The notes: generated from the sequence alone by a model not told the origin. Shown: positions 7,937 through 14,649, numbered from the stretch's first letter. The stretch: DNA of 16,051 nucleotides from Candidatus Aerophobota bacterium (GCA_030607715.1 JAUWJM010000020.1:1-16051), one strand, 5' to 3'. Translations and numbers: made by a program.

Positions 7937-8821
7937 TTAAAATTCAGAAATAATTTGATCCAGACTTCTGGAAGTGTCATAAATGCTTCTTTCCGGGTAA
8001 AATCTGTAGGGAGGAATTATTTCTGCCACTAAATAATCCTGGTATCCTACATCTTTAAGAGCTTTTATAGTTGCCGGCCAATTAAGATCCCCTGCTAAAA
8101 GAGTAGTGAAGCCGTTAATATTTCCGATACTGCACTTGAAATCTTTAACATGCACTTTCTTTATCCTTTTTCCAAGAATTCTTATCCACTGTTCTGGATA
8201 ACCAAAAACCAGGATGTTAGCTACATCAAGATATGCTCCCACAAAATCACTGTTAATTTCATCGATGAAATCTCTAAATTCCACCGGGCTCAGTAAAAAA
8301 TTATTCCAGACGTTTTCTATTCCAATGTTTACGTTGTACTTCTCTGCAAGGGGAACTAAATCGCTAATGGCTTTCTTTGCCCTCTGGTAAGCATCAAGGT
8401 AAGATACATTTTCTGTTACCAGGCCAGGGATGAGAAGAAAGGTCTTTGCCTTTAGTATGGAAGCAATTCTCAAAGATCGCTTTACTGCACTCATGGCTTT
8501 TTCTCTAACTTCTAATTTTTCGCTGGTTAAGGGGTAGTTGAAAGGGATAGCACTTGCTACACTGCATATTTCAATTTTTACCTCCGATGCTATTTTATAG
8601 ATCTTTTCCACCTGTTCATCAGGAGTATTTATGTTTAGTTCTGGAGTGCGGTATGTATCTGTGCCCAGGTCCCTGGCCACGGACTCACTTTCTTTAGAGC
8701 GTTGAGGGGGGTTTCCCACTACAAGTTCAATTCCCTGGAACCCTGCATTTTTAGCTAACTCCATACATTCCCTTATACTGAATGTATCAGGAAAGGACCA
8801 CTGGCAGACACCCTTCTTCAT
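7937..8821 (-). CDS. Sugar phosphate isomerase/epimerase-like TIM barrel, second family member
   Basis: A 294-residue TIM barrel of the xylose-isomerase-like superfamily. Expected metal ligands are Glu169 (GIENVW), Asp199 (AYLDVAN), His224 (VHVKDF) and Glu267 (VAEI). The opening MKKGVCQWSFP followed by AKNAGFQGIELV matches the first strand and helix of hydroxypyruvate isomerase and L-xylulose/tagatose epimerase relatives. The start is supported by AAAGGAGA ~7 nt upstream. It follows the second Gfo/Idh/MocA gene after a 137-nt spacer containing a strong stem-loop and precedes the other barrel by 16 nt. Likely roles are isomerisation, epimerisation or elimination on a keto-sugar made by the neighbouring dehydrogenases; that link is inferred from context. 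Confidence 0.85.
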   Translation of the reverse strand: MKKGVCQWSFPDTFSIRECMELAKNAGFQGIELVVGNPPQRSKESESVARDLGTDTYRTPELNINTPDEQVEKIYKIASEVKIEICSVASAIPFNYPLTSEKLEVREKAMSAVKRSLRIASILKAKTFLLIPGLVTENVSYLDAYQRAKKAISDLVPLAEKYNVNIGIENVWNNFLLSPVEFRDFIDEINSDFVGAYLDVANILVFGYPEQWIRILGKRIKKVHVKDFKCSIGNINGFTTLLAGDLNWPATIKALKDVGYQDYLVAEIIPPYRFYPERSIYDTSRSLDQIISEF

Positions 8822-8905
8822 TTTTTTTCTCCTTTACTCCTCACTTTATCCCGTAAGATGAACTTCATCCACATCTCCAGGAAACCAGATTAGAGAACCC
8901 GGGAT

Positions 8906-8943
8906 GTAAACTCTGTTAGATGTTTACTATTATCTAACAGAGT
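8906..8943 (-). promoter_or_regulatory. Strong intercistronic stem-loop with a competing alternative fold
   Basis: ACTCTGTTAGAT at 8910-8921 is the exact reverse complement of ATCTAACAGAGT at 8932-8943 (12-bp stem, 10-nt loop). A second inverted repeat, GTAAAC at 8906-8911 with GTTTAC at 8922-8927, overlaps it and cannot form at the same time. Only UUUA follows the main stem in the transcript, so it is not a classic intrinsic terminator. It lies just after the Gfo/Idh/MocA stop (8959) and 85 nt before the next start, so it may act as an mRNA 3' protector, a processing site or an attenuator. A small dyad TAGAC-G-GTCTA (8943-8953) abuts it. Confidence 0.7.
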
Positions 8944-8958
8944 AGACGGTCTAAAATA

Positions 8959-9960
8959 CTACTTTATGTTCACCACTTCTCCCGTTCTGGCAGATTTTTC
9001 AGCGGCAGCCATAACCCTTACTGCCTCTTTACTTTCCTTTGGAGTGATAATTTCTGGTTTATTTCCACTAAGAATACAATTAATGAAGTAAGTTAGCTCT
9101 TCTTTCAAAACTCCAACTATTTGATCGTGGACCCTTGGCCAGTAATAGGTATCCGGTATCTTCCAGCCCGTTTCATCGTTAATCATAACTCCCTGCTCGG
9201 AACCGCCGATGTAGATTGCCCCCTTTGTGCCGATAATTTCCATTTGGCTGTCAATGTCAAAGGGGGTCTTTTTCGGGAGATACCAGATAGTCTCAATTAT
9301 ACCAATCGTGCCACTTTCAAATTGAAGCATCGCCCAACCAATATCTGGATTGGGAAGGTTACGGATACTCAAGGTCCTGGCATAAACTGCCTTCACTTTA
9401 CCCTTTGTATACCAGAGCATCAAGTCAGTATCATGAATGCCATCTCCCATTAAAGGGCCAATTTTAGTTAGAACCGACTCACTTATAGCTGCTGGAATAT
9501 TTCTCCGGGCATAAAGAGAGGCTATTTTACCAATTCTTCCCTCTTCAATATTTCTTTTGACAATTGCATATCGGGGATCAAAACGACAGATATGCCCCAC
9601 CATAAAGATTTTATCCATTGTTTCGGCCACTTTAATGATCTGCTCACACTCAGAGACATCCCTTGCCATTGGTTTTTCTAAAAAGACATGCTTTCCCGCT
9701 CTCAGAGCAGCCAAAGTTGGCTCCAGATGGTTATTGATATGGGTAGTAATACTCACCACCTCTATTTCTTTGTTGGCAACTAATTCCCGATAGTCGGTAT
9801 AGACATTAGAAACATTGTACTTTTTAGCAATCTCTTTTAATGGTTGAAGGGAACGTCGACATACACCCAATAACTTCACATTTGGCAATTGTGATAGTAC
9901 CTGGATATGTTTTTCACCAAAGAACCCTACTCCAATAACTCCATATCCTAACTTATGCAT
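8959..9960 (-). CDS. Gfo/Idh/MocA-family NAD(P)-dependent oxidoreductase, second paralogue
   Basis: A 333-residue protein with Rossmann motif GVGFFG at 10-15, EKP at 95-97 (Lys96) and the C-terminal active-site stretch GDGIHDTD at 172-179. Compared with the common 'lDlGxHxiD' pattern, the aspartate four residues before His176 is replaced by Gly172, with Asp173 next to it, so the active-site geometry may differ from the paralogue at 133-1278. Family members oxidise sugar or cyclitol hydroxyls with NAD(P). The start ATG follows the epimerase stop by 3 nt. AGGA, overlapping that stop, serves as ribosome site, so translation is coupled and the two enzymes probably act in sequence. Substrate unknown. 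Confidence 0.9.
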   Translation of the reverse strand: MHKLGYGVIGVGFFGEKHIQVLSQLPNVKLLGVCRRSLQPLKEIAKKYNVSNVYTDYRELVANKEIEVVSITTHINNHLEPTLAALRAGKHVFLEKPMARDVSECEQIIKVAETMDKIFMVGHICRFDPRYAIVKRNIEEGRIGKIASLYARRNIPAAISESVLTKIGPLMGDGIHDTDLMLWYTKGKVKAVYARTLSIRNLPNPDIGWAMLQFESGTIGIIETIWYLPKKTPFDIDSQMEIIGTKGAIYIGGSEQGVMINDETGWKIPDTYYWPRVHDQIVGVLKEELTYFINCILSGNKPEIITPKESKEAVRVMAAAEKSARTGEVVNIK

Positions 9961-9963
9961 ATC

Positions 9964-10947
9964 TTATCCTATATATTTTGTTGGAGTACGTTTTTTGCCT
10001 GATTTTCGAAATGCTATAGCTTCATCCACTATCTTTATTATATCATACTGAGGATTGTAACCAAGAATTGACCTTGCTTTAGTAATGTTAATGGTAAAGT
10101 CGTAAAACCCTTTGTATTCAAATTCTACTATAGGTAAATCAAGCTTCTGTGAGACATAACTGGCAAGCTGACCATAACTAAATGGAGAAGGTCCACAAAT
10201 ATTGAACGTCTTATCTATTGCCGCAGGATTTCCTATGGAAAGAAGAATAGAGTCTATTACGTCTTTAATCCCAACTATATGTCTTATTCCAGGCTTTCCC
10301 CCCGGATGAGTTAACTTTGCAACCCCATCAATATTCTTTCTAAAATATTCTTTTTGTTCAGAGGTCTTAGCAATATCCCGCCATATAGGAACACCAAAAT
10401 TGGGTTCCTTCAAGGTAACATGGGCAAGGATATCATCCTCATTAAATACCCAGGAAAAACGCAGAATAGTAATAGGTAGGTGATATTGAATCATGTATTG
10501 TTCACACATAGTCTCTTCAAGCACTTTAGAAAAAGCATAATATCCAGGATAGGCACTGTGAGGATAGGTCTCATCAATAGGAAAGGGATGAAGGTAATAG
10601 AAAATGCCCGCCCTTGCATCAGAACCTGCCTGGATAAATTGCTTTATATGACCACACTCTTTGCTCTCATCAAGCAAATAGAAAGTGCCATGGATATTTG
10701 TTTCCATGAATTTTTCTTTGTTCTCCTTTACATTTGCTAAATGAATTACCGCATCCATTTCTGGAAGAGCTCTTTTGGCAAACCCATAGTCTCTTACATC
10801 GCCCTTTACTACCTCCACCCCAGGGAAATTAATAGGCTCCTCGAACTGAACAGTTCTTACAAAATAACCCTCTTTTATCAATACAGGAACAAGTGAACGA
10901 CCTATTTTCCCACTGGCTCCGGTAACTAAGATATTTTTGATCTTCAT
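9964..10947 (-). CDS. NAD-dependent epimerase/dehydratase (extended SDR)
   Basis: A 327-residue extended short-chain dehydrogenase. The N-terminal nucleotide site is TGASGKIG at 9-16, the acidic GDVRD at 49-53 follows strand 3, and the catalytic YxxxK is Tyr137-Ala-Phe-Ser-Lys141. Residues beyond ~170 form the substrate domain. Relatives include UDP-sugar 4-epimerases, uronate dehydrogenases and sugar-lactone-forming dehydrogenases, acting in the cytoplasm. It opens the compact operon ending at the left edge. The initiation region has no Shine-Dalgarno sequence: the bases before ATG are TTTTATAAAA, and an IS200/IS605-like hairpin ends ~25 nt upstream. The start itself is secure, because the Rossmann fold begins at residue 4. 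Confidence 0.88.
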   Translation of the reverse strand: MKIKNILVTGASGKIGRSLVPVLIKEGYFVRTVQFEEPINFPGVEVVKGDVRDYGFAKRALPEMDAVIHLANVKENKEKFMETNIHGTFYLLDESKECGHIKQFIQAGSDARAGIFYYLHPFPIDETYPHSAYPGYYAFSKVLEETMCEQYMIQYHLPITILRFSWVFNEDDILAHVTLKEPNFGVPIWRDIAKTSEQKEYFRKNIDGVAKLTHPGGKPGIRHIVGIKDVIDSILLSIGNPAAIDKTFNICGPSPFSYGQLASYVSQKLDLPIVEFEYKGFYDFTINITKARSILGYNPQYDIIKIVDEAIAFRKSGKKRTPTKYIG

Positions 10948-10966
10948 TTTTTATAAAATTTAGGCA

Positions 10967-11001
10967 AGGAAACCACGTCCTTTAGGGCGTGGGTAGTTGA
11001 C
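10967..11001 (+). mobile_element. IS200/IS605-like end hairpin (solitary remnant)
   Basis: CCACGTCC (10973-10980), loop TTTA, GGGCGTGG (10985-10992) form an 8-bp stem with one G-T pair. The hairpin is preceded by GGAAA and followed by GTAGTTGAC, with TTGAC at 10997-11001. From memory, this is the look of IS200/IS605 ends and of the TnpB guide-RNA 3' scaffold, including the TTGAC-like flank. No tnpA or tnpB fragment is visible on either side; the epimerase gene begins 20 nt away. I read it as a scar or a very small non-autonomous element. It lies in the 5' leader of the epimerase transcript. Confidence 0.5.
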
Positions 11002-11084
11002 TCTTATTAGATTGGTTATGTTCAATTGATTTACAGACTGTGAAGTTTTTGATTTGTGAGTGATGTTTGATCCATTAGATTCTC

Positions 11085-11099
11085 ATGTATTTATTTCAT
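11085..11099. promoter_or_regulatory. Operator-like motif just downstream of the epimerase promoter
   Basis: ATGTATTTATTTCAT starts one base after the -10 box. It matches the 17-mer ATGATATTTATTTTCAT found at the aldolase promoter except for two single-base gaps, and holds the same position relative to the -10. A DeoR-family repressor encoded nearby is the obvious candidate ligand. Confidence 0.45.
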
Positions 11100-11100
11100 A

Positions 11101-11128
11101 ACTATATGCAAAAATTTATCTTTGTCAA
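11101..11128 (-). promoter_or_regulatory. Sigma70-type promoter of the epimerase-transporter operon
   Basis: On the minus strand TTGACA (11123-11128) is followed by 16 nt and TATAGT (11101-11106). The -35 is a perfect consensus and the -10 matches at five of six bases. Transcription should begin near 11094, giving a leader of ~147 nt before the epimerase ATG. That leader includes the IS200/IS605-like hairpin. Confidence 0.72.
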
Positions 11129-11227
11129 TTTTTTTAAAATTTTTCTCCCCACCTTCTCCCATTTTTACCCTTTCACATCTTTATAGGGATTCTTTTCTAA
11201 TATCTACTAAAAATATAATCTCCTTGC

Positions 11228-12277
11228 TTAAAATTTCCGCAGAACCTTCACCGGCTTTCCACCTCCCCTGATAGATTCCCAGGCAGCGGAGAGGACAGCG
11301 ATAGTCTTTGTCCCTTCCCTGGCGTCTATTAAAGATTTTTTATCATTAACTATACAATCCTCAAAATTAGCCATATAACGCCTTACCGCATCTCCTTGTC
11401 CATAAGCTCCCTTTGTATCAGCCGGGAAATTCATCTGAGCCACAGGCTTTGTCTCTATCTTATCCAGGACTACCTTAGTGTGGGAAGGCTTAAAATCAGC
11501 AAAATCAGCTACTGCACTTCCCTTTGTTCCATAAATATTGAGACCCATCATAGGTATGGGTGGATCAACAATACCATAGGCCCCTAAAACTCTGGCTATC
11601 TTTCCATTGGCAAATTTTAAATTTAAAAGATAGGTATCCTCTAAAGGATATCCAGAAATAACACCACTTTTTATCCCGTAAGTCTGCACTTCCTCAACTT
11701 CTCCCAAAAACCACACCAGAGAATCTACAGGATGACAACACCCTCCATACATAAAGTCCTGAGGAAGATTTACCCGCCAAGGTGTTAGAGGAATTATTTC
11801 CCGCAAATCATGAACATAATGAGCTTCGGCAAAGATAATTTCCCCCAAATCTCCATCATCATACATTTTCCTCAACGCTAAAAAAGAAGTATAGAATCGA
11901 CAGGTTTCCCCTACCAAGAACTTTAGTCCTGTTTCATCAGTGAGTTTTACTATGCTAAGAGCATCTTTTAAATTGGTAACCATAGGTTTAGTGCAAATCA
12001 CATGTTTGCCTGCCTTTAGAGAATTGATGATATGCTGAGCATGCAAATGATCCGGAGAAAAAACTCCAATTACCTGGATATCTTTTCTGTCAATAAGATT
12101 TCGATAATCAGTAGTGACAAAATCTATGCCCTTTTCTTTCCCTACGTGTTTCGTTTTGTCTAAATTAATGTCGCAAAGCCCCCTTACTTCAAAACGAGTT
12201 TCCGGGTCCTCATTCACATAAAGTAGATTAAGACCCATTCCCATCCCGATCACTCCTATGCCAATATCCTTTTTCAT
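11228..12277 (-). CDS. Gfo/Idh/MocA-family NAD(P)-dependent oxidoreductase, third paralogue
   Basis: A 349-residue protein with a Rossmann start GVIGMGMG at 8-15 and a C-terminal active-site segment GGCCHPVDSLVW at 178-189 (His182, Asp185). The usual EKP motif reads TKP (96-98): Lys97, the catalytically important residue, is kept and the glutamate is replaced by threonine. A tight glycine motif (GMGMGL) also departs from the usual GxGxxG. It likely oxidises a sugar or cyclitol carbon, but its substrate probably differs from the other two paralogues. The start is firm: AAAGGAGGT lies 5 nt before ATG. It stands alone between the 549-nt gap upstream and the 280-nt leader region of the epimerase operon downstream. 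Confidence 0.88.
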   Translation of the reverse strand: MKKDIGIGVIGMGMGLNLLYVNEDPETRFEVRGLCDINLDKTKHVGKEKGIDFVTTDYRNLIDRKDIQVIGVFSPDHLHAQHIINSLKAGKHVICTKPMVTNLKDALSIVKLTDETGLKFLVGETCRFYTSFLALRKMYDDGDLGEIIFAEAHYVHDLREIIPLTPWRVNLPQDFMYGGCCHPVDSLVWFLGEVEEVQTYGIKSGVISGYPLEDTYLLNLKFANGKIARVLGAYGIVDPPIPMMGLNIYGTKGSAVADFADFKPSHTKVVLDKIETKPVAQMNFPADTKGAYGQGDAVRRYMANFEDCIVNDKKSLIDAREGTKTIAVLSAAWESIRGGGKPVKVLRKF

Positions 12278-12826
12278 TTTTACCTCCTTTTACATAAGTA
12301 AGTAATGTCAAAAGTTATTTAGTAATTTTCTTTTAAATTCTTTATTATCAAGTGTTTTAGTGAAATTAACTTGCCTCCCCCCACTTTTATGGTAGGATTT
12401 GGTAAATCTTTACCAAAATACCAAGGAAGGAGACAAGTCTAATGGAAAAAATGACATAATTCATTTTTCTGTGGAAAGCTTCCAAAAAAGAAGTAAATTT
12501 TTCAACACTTTCTCTCTTTAGAAAGCCTTTCTTCCCCCAAGCTAATGGCCTATTTATTTCCCGATTTTTCACCTCCTCCGGCCCTGTTTTTAATTTTTCC
12601 CTTATCAAGAATCTAACTTCATTACCAATGTTAACACATTTTTTTATGGTAATCCTTCTTATCAAGAGGCATCCACTTCATCAATCAGAGCTATGAACCT
12701 AATCTGACTCACAAGAAAGTAATTGGACTACAGAACCTTGACTTTAGAATCAGAGAAGTTTCGTCCCTTTAAGGAGTATATGATTCATCTTTTGTAAAAC
12801 AATATCTTATTGGAATCTTTTTTCAA
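12278..12826. other. 549-nt gap without a convincing gene
   Basis: Between the regulator stop and the Gfo/Idh/MocA start I find no protein I can support. A 92-codon minus-strand frame (12387-12665) would need a TTG start without a ribosome site, and its tail is formed by a DNA palindrome. The stretch holds the dyad at 12398-12417 and a 10-bp direct repeat CTTATCAAGA (12601-12610 and 12658-12667). A GGAGGAGGT on the minus strand is not followed by a usable start. No good -35/-10 pair for the downstream gene is evident. It may be a long leader, a decayed gene or a regulatory spacer. Confidence 0.5.
12398..12417. promoter_or_regulatory. Perfect 9+9 bp dyad, candidate operator
   Basis: TTTGGTAAA (12398-12406), centre TC, TTTACCAAA (12409-12417) form a perfect inverted repeat, flanked by outer arms GGTA (12391-12394) and TACC (12419-12422). 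It lies 121 nt before the Gfo/Idh/MocA start. No T-run follows on either strand, so a terminator is unlikely. A dimeric repressor or activator site is the simplest reading; in RNA it could also fold as an 8-bp hairpin. Confidence 0.6.
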
Positions 12827-13597
12827 TCAGGCTAACAAAACTTCTATACCTTTGTCCTCAAGATCTTTGATAAAATCCTTGGTATCAGGATACTCATCAG
12901 TGATTAATTTATGTATCTTGGCAATGGAAGCAATATGAGCAAAACCAATTCTACCAATTTTACTATGGTCTGCTACAACAATTACTTCTCCTGCTATCTG
13001 GAGAATAGCCTGGCTAACTTCAGCTTCAAGATCACTGATGGTGGTAAGCCCATTAGATATACTTAAACCATCTATACCCATAAATACTTTATTTACATGA
13101 AATTGAGTTAAATTCTTTACTGTTAATGGACCCACTAAACTTTGATAAGTTGGATTATAAATTCCCCCTGTTAAAATTAGGTTAATTCCACTATATATCC
13201 CTAATTCTTCTGCTATAGGTAAAGAGGTGGTTACCACTGTTAGCTCCTGGGGGTTTTTAATCATTCGAGAAATTTGCAAAGTGGTAGTTCCTGAATCTAA
13301 GAGAATTCTATCTCCTCTTTGAATCATTTTAACTGCAAAAGCAGCAATTCTCTTTTTTTCCTCCAGATGTTTATTTATCTTCTCTTTAAAGGATTGTTCC
13401 TGGATAACCTTTGCTGTAGATATTGCTCCCCCATAAGTCCTCTTTAAAAGATTCTCTGATTCAAGTCCTATTAAATCCCGACGAATGGAAATCTCTGATA
13501 CATTAAATAATTGGGATAAATCAGAAATTTTCACTTCTTCATTTATAGTAATCAACTGGAGAATTTTTTCTCGTCTTTCTTTAAAAGATGTAGACAA
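12827..13597 (-). CDS. DeoR-family transcriptional regulator
   Basis: A 256-residue cytoplasmic regulator of usual length. The DeoR winged helix-turn-helix covers ~7-57, with ISDLSQLFNVSEISIRRDL and the family's KRTYGGA after it. The DeoR C-terminal sensor domain follows, with DSGTTT at 101-106, LTGGIYN at 142-148, GIDG at 174-177 and ADHSK at 209-213. Such domains bind phosphorylated sugars or related intermediates, and the protein is usually a repressor of the adjacent catabolic genes. The start codon is TTG (13597-13595) with AAGGA 9 nt upstream; no in-frame ATG exists near the N-terminus. It follows the aldolase by 55 nt, so both probably come from one promoter. Likely targets are the matching motifs at 11085-11099 and 14529-14545. 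Confidence 0.93.
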   Translation of the reverse strand: MSTSFKERREKILQLITINEEVKISDLSQLFNVSEISIRRDLIGLESENLLKRTYGGAISTAKVIQEQSFKEKINKHLEEKKRIAAFAVKMIQRGDRILLDSGTTTLQISRMIKNPQELTVVTTSLPIAEELGIYSGINLILTGGIYNPTYQSLVGPLTVKNLTQFHVNKVFMGIDGLSISNGLTTISDLEAEVSQAILQIAGEVIVVADHSKIGRIGFAHIASIAKIHKLITDEYPDTKDFIKDLEDKGIEVLLA

Positions 13598-13652
13598 TTT
13601 TACTATTCCTTCTTTTTACCTCGTTAGCTAAATAGAGAGCATCTAACAGGGT

Positions 13653-14480
13653 TTACTTAATTTCTTTCAATGCTTTTTCTACAGATAAATCCTCATGGAC
13701 AATCAAGCAGATAGCACGAGTAATAGCAGCGGGATCTTTGTAGGTCCATACATTACGGCCCATAGATACACCTGCTGCTCCACAATCCATAGCTTCCCTG
13801 GTAAACTTCAATAAAACTTCTGGGTCACTTGAAGCAGGTCCTCCTAACACAACATAAGGCATAGGACAGTACTTAACCACCTCGCGAAATGTCTCTGGAT
13901 CTCCTGTATAGTAACCTTTAACAATATCTGATCCTAATTCTGCAGCTACCCGAGCGCAATACTTAATTATCTCTGGGTCCGATGGCCACTTTCGCTCTGC
14001 TCTGCTTTCAAATTGATGTTTTACCACTTCTGCAGGAAGCATTTCAGTTAACATTGGTAAACCCAGCCTTTCACAGCTCTCACTTACTTGAGCAATTTTA
14101 TGAGAAAGTTGTGCCTCTCTGGGAACACCAATAATTCCGAAGGTAGCTATTCCATCTGCTCCCATGTGTAATGCGCCTTCTGGTGAATAAATAAGCTCAT
14201 CATTTGTTAAGTCAGGTCCTATAGAAGTTGCTGTTCCATCTATTCGTACCATTAAGGATGTTTTTTTGCCTACTAATTCTTTATATGCACACCTGGCAAT
14301 TCCAGGGGTTAAGAGCATTGCATCTGCACCACCCTGTACTATTTGCCGAACTACTGCCACAGGATCTTCAATCTCTTTCATTGGATCACAACAAATGCCA
14401 TGGTCCATCGTTATTAATACCATGTGTTTACTCTTTGGGTTGAACAACCTTGCCATTCTTATTTCCTTTCCCATATTCAT
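13653..14480 (-). CDS. Class I aldolase of the DeoC/LacD/DhnA type (archaeal-type FBP aldolase / LsrF-like)
   Basis: A 275-residue Schiff-base aldolase with a TIM-barrel fold. Key sites: Asp26 in TMDHG, the Schiff-base lysine Lys188 in SDIVKGYYTGD (the family's VK-Y-TG signature), and phosphate-binding GGPAS (213-217) and GVSMGRN (237-243). Relatives cleave or transfer on fructose-1-phosphate or fructose-bisphosphate, act as LsrF thiolase on phospho-AI-2 products, or make aromatic precursors in archaea. Adjacency to a DeoR regulator and sugar enzymes favours a catabolic aldolase acting on a phosphorylated keto-sugar, which would give triose-type products. AAGGAG stands 6 nt before ATG. It is the first gene of its transcript. 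The substrate cannot be fixed, and no sugar kinase is in the window. Confidence 0.85.
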   Translation of the reverse strand: MNMGKEIRMARLFNPKSKHMVLITMDHGICCDPMKEIEDPVAVVRQIVQGGADAMLLTPGIARCAYKELVGKKTSLMVRIDGTATSIGPDLTNDELIYSPEGALHMGADGIATFGIIGVPREAQLSHKIAQVSESCERLGLPMLTEMLPAEVVKHQFESRAERKWPSDPEIIKYCARVAAELGSDIVKGYYTGDPETFREVVKYCPMPYVVLGGPASSDPEVLLKFTREAMDCGAAGVSMGRNVWTYKDPAAITRAICLIVHEDLSVEKALKEIK

Positions 14481-14528
14481 TTTTTACTCCTTCATAAGTT
14501 TTTTATAGTGATTGTTTTTGTTAGAAAA

Positions 14529-14545
14529 ATGATATTTATTTTCAT
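14529..14545. promoter_or_regulatory. Operator-like dyad over the start region of the aldolase-deoR transcript
   Basis: ATGATATTTATTTTCAT sits 4 nt downstream of the -10 box and has dyad ends (AAATGA 14527-14532 with TCATTT 14542-14547). A related block, AAATGAAAATATC at 14595-14607, lies upstream of the -35 in opposite orientation, so the promoter is flanked by two similar blocks. The position suits repression or autoregulation by the DeoR protein. Confidence 0.45.
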
Positions 14546-14549
14546 TTAT

Positions 14550-14577
14550 ATGATAATATATAGTTATTTTTTGTCAA
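14550..14577 (-). promoter_or_regulatory. Sigma70-type promoter of the aldolase-deoR unit
   Basis: On the minus strand, consensus TTGACA (14572-14577), 16 nt, then TATCAT (14550-14555). The start of transcription should fall near 14543, inside the operator-like motif, giving a leader of ~60 nt with AAGGAG before the aldolase ATG. Confidence 0.68.
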
Positions 14578-14649
14578 GTTTAACCTTTTTATTAAAATGA
14601 AAATATCTTTCGGTAAAGTCGGAATGGTCTGAAAAGAAACAAAGAAATA

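Noticed and set aside
9121..9453. 110-codon plus-strand frame
   Set aside because: It is fully inside the well-supported Gfo/Idh/MocA gene on the minus strand, with no ribosome site and no family features; it is an antisense shadow.
12398..12417. Intrinsic terminator for deoR
   Set aside because: The dyad is ~410 nt from the deoR stop, is AT-rich and has no T-run after it on the minus strand; an operator is more likely.
12387..12665. 92-codon minus-strand frame between deoR and the Gfo/Idh/MocA gene
   Set aside because: It needs a TTG start with no ribosome site, shows no recognisable family, and its last codons are the arms of the 12398-12417 dyad. I describe the region as a gap.
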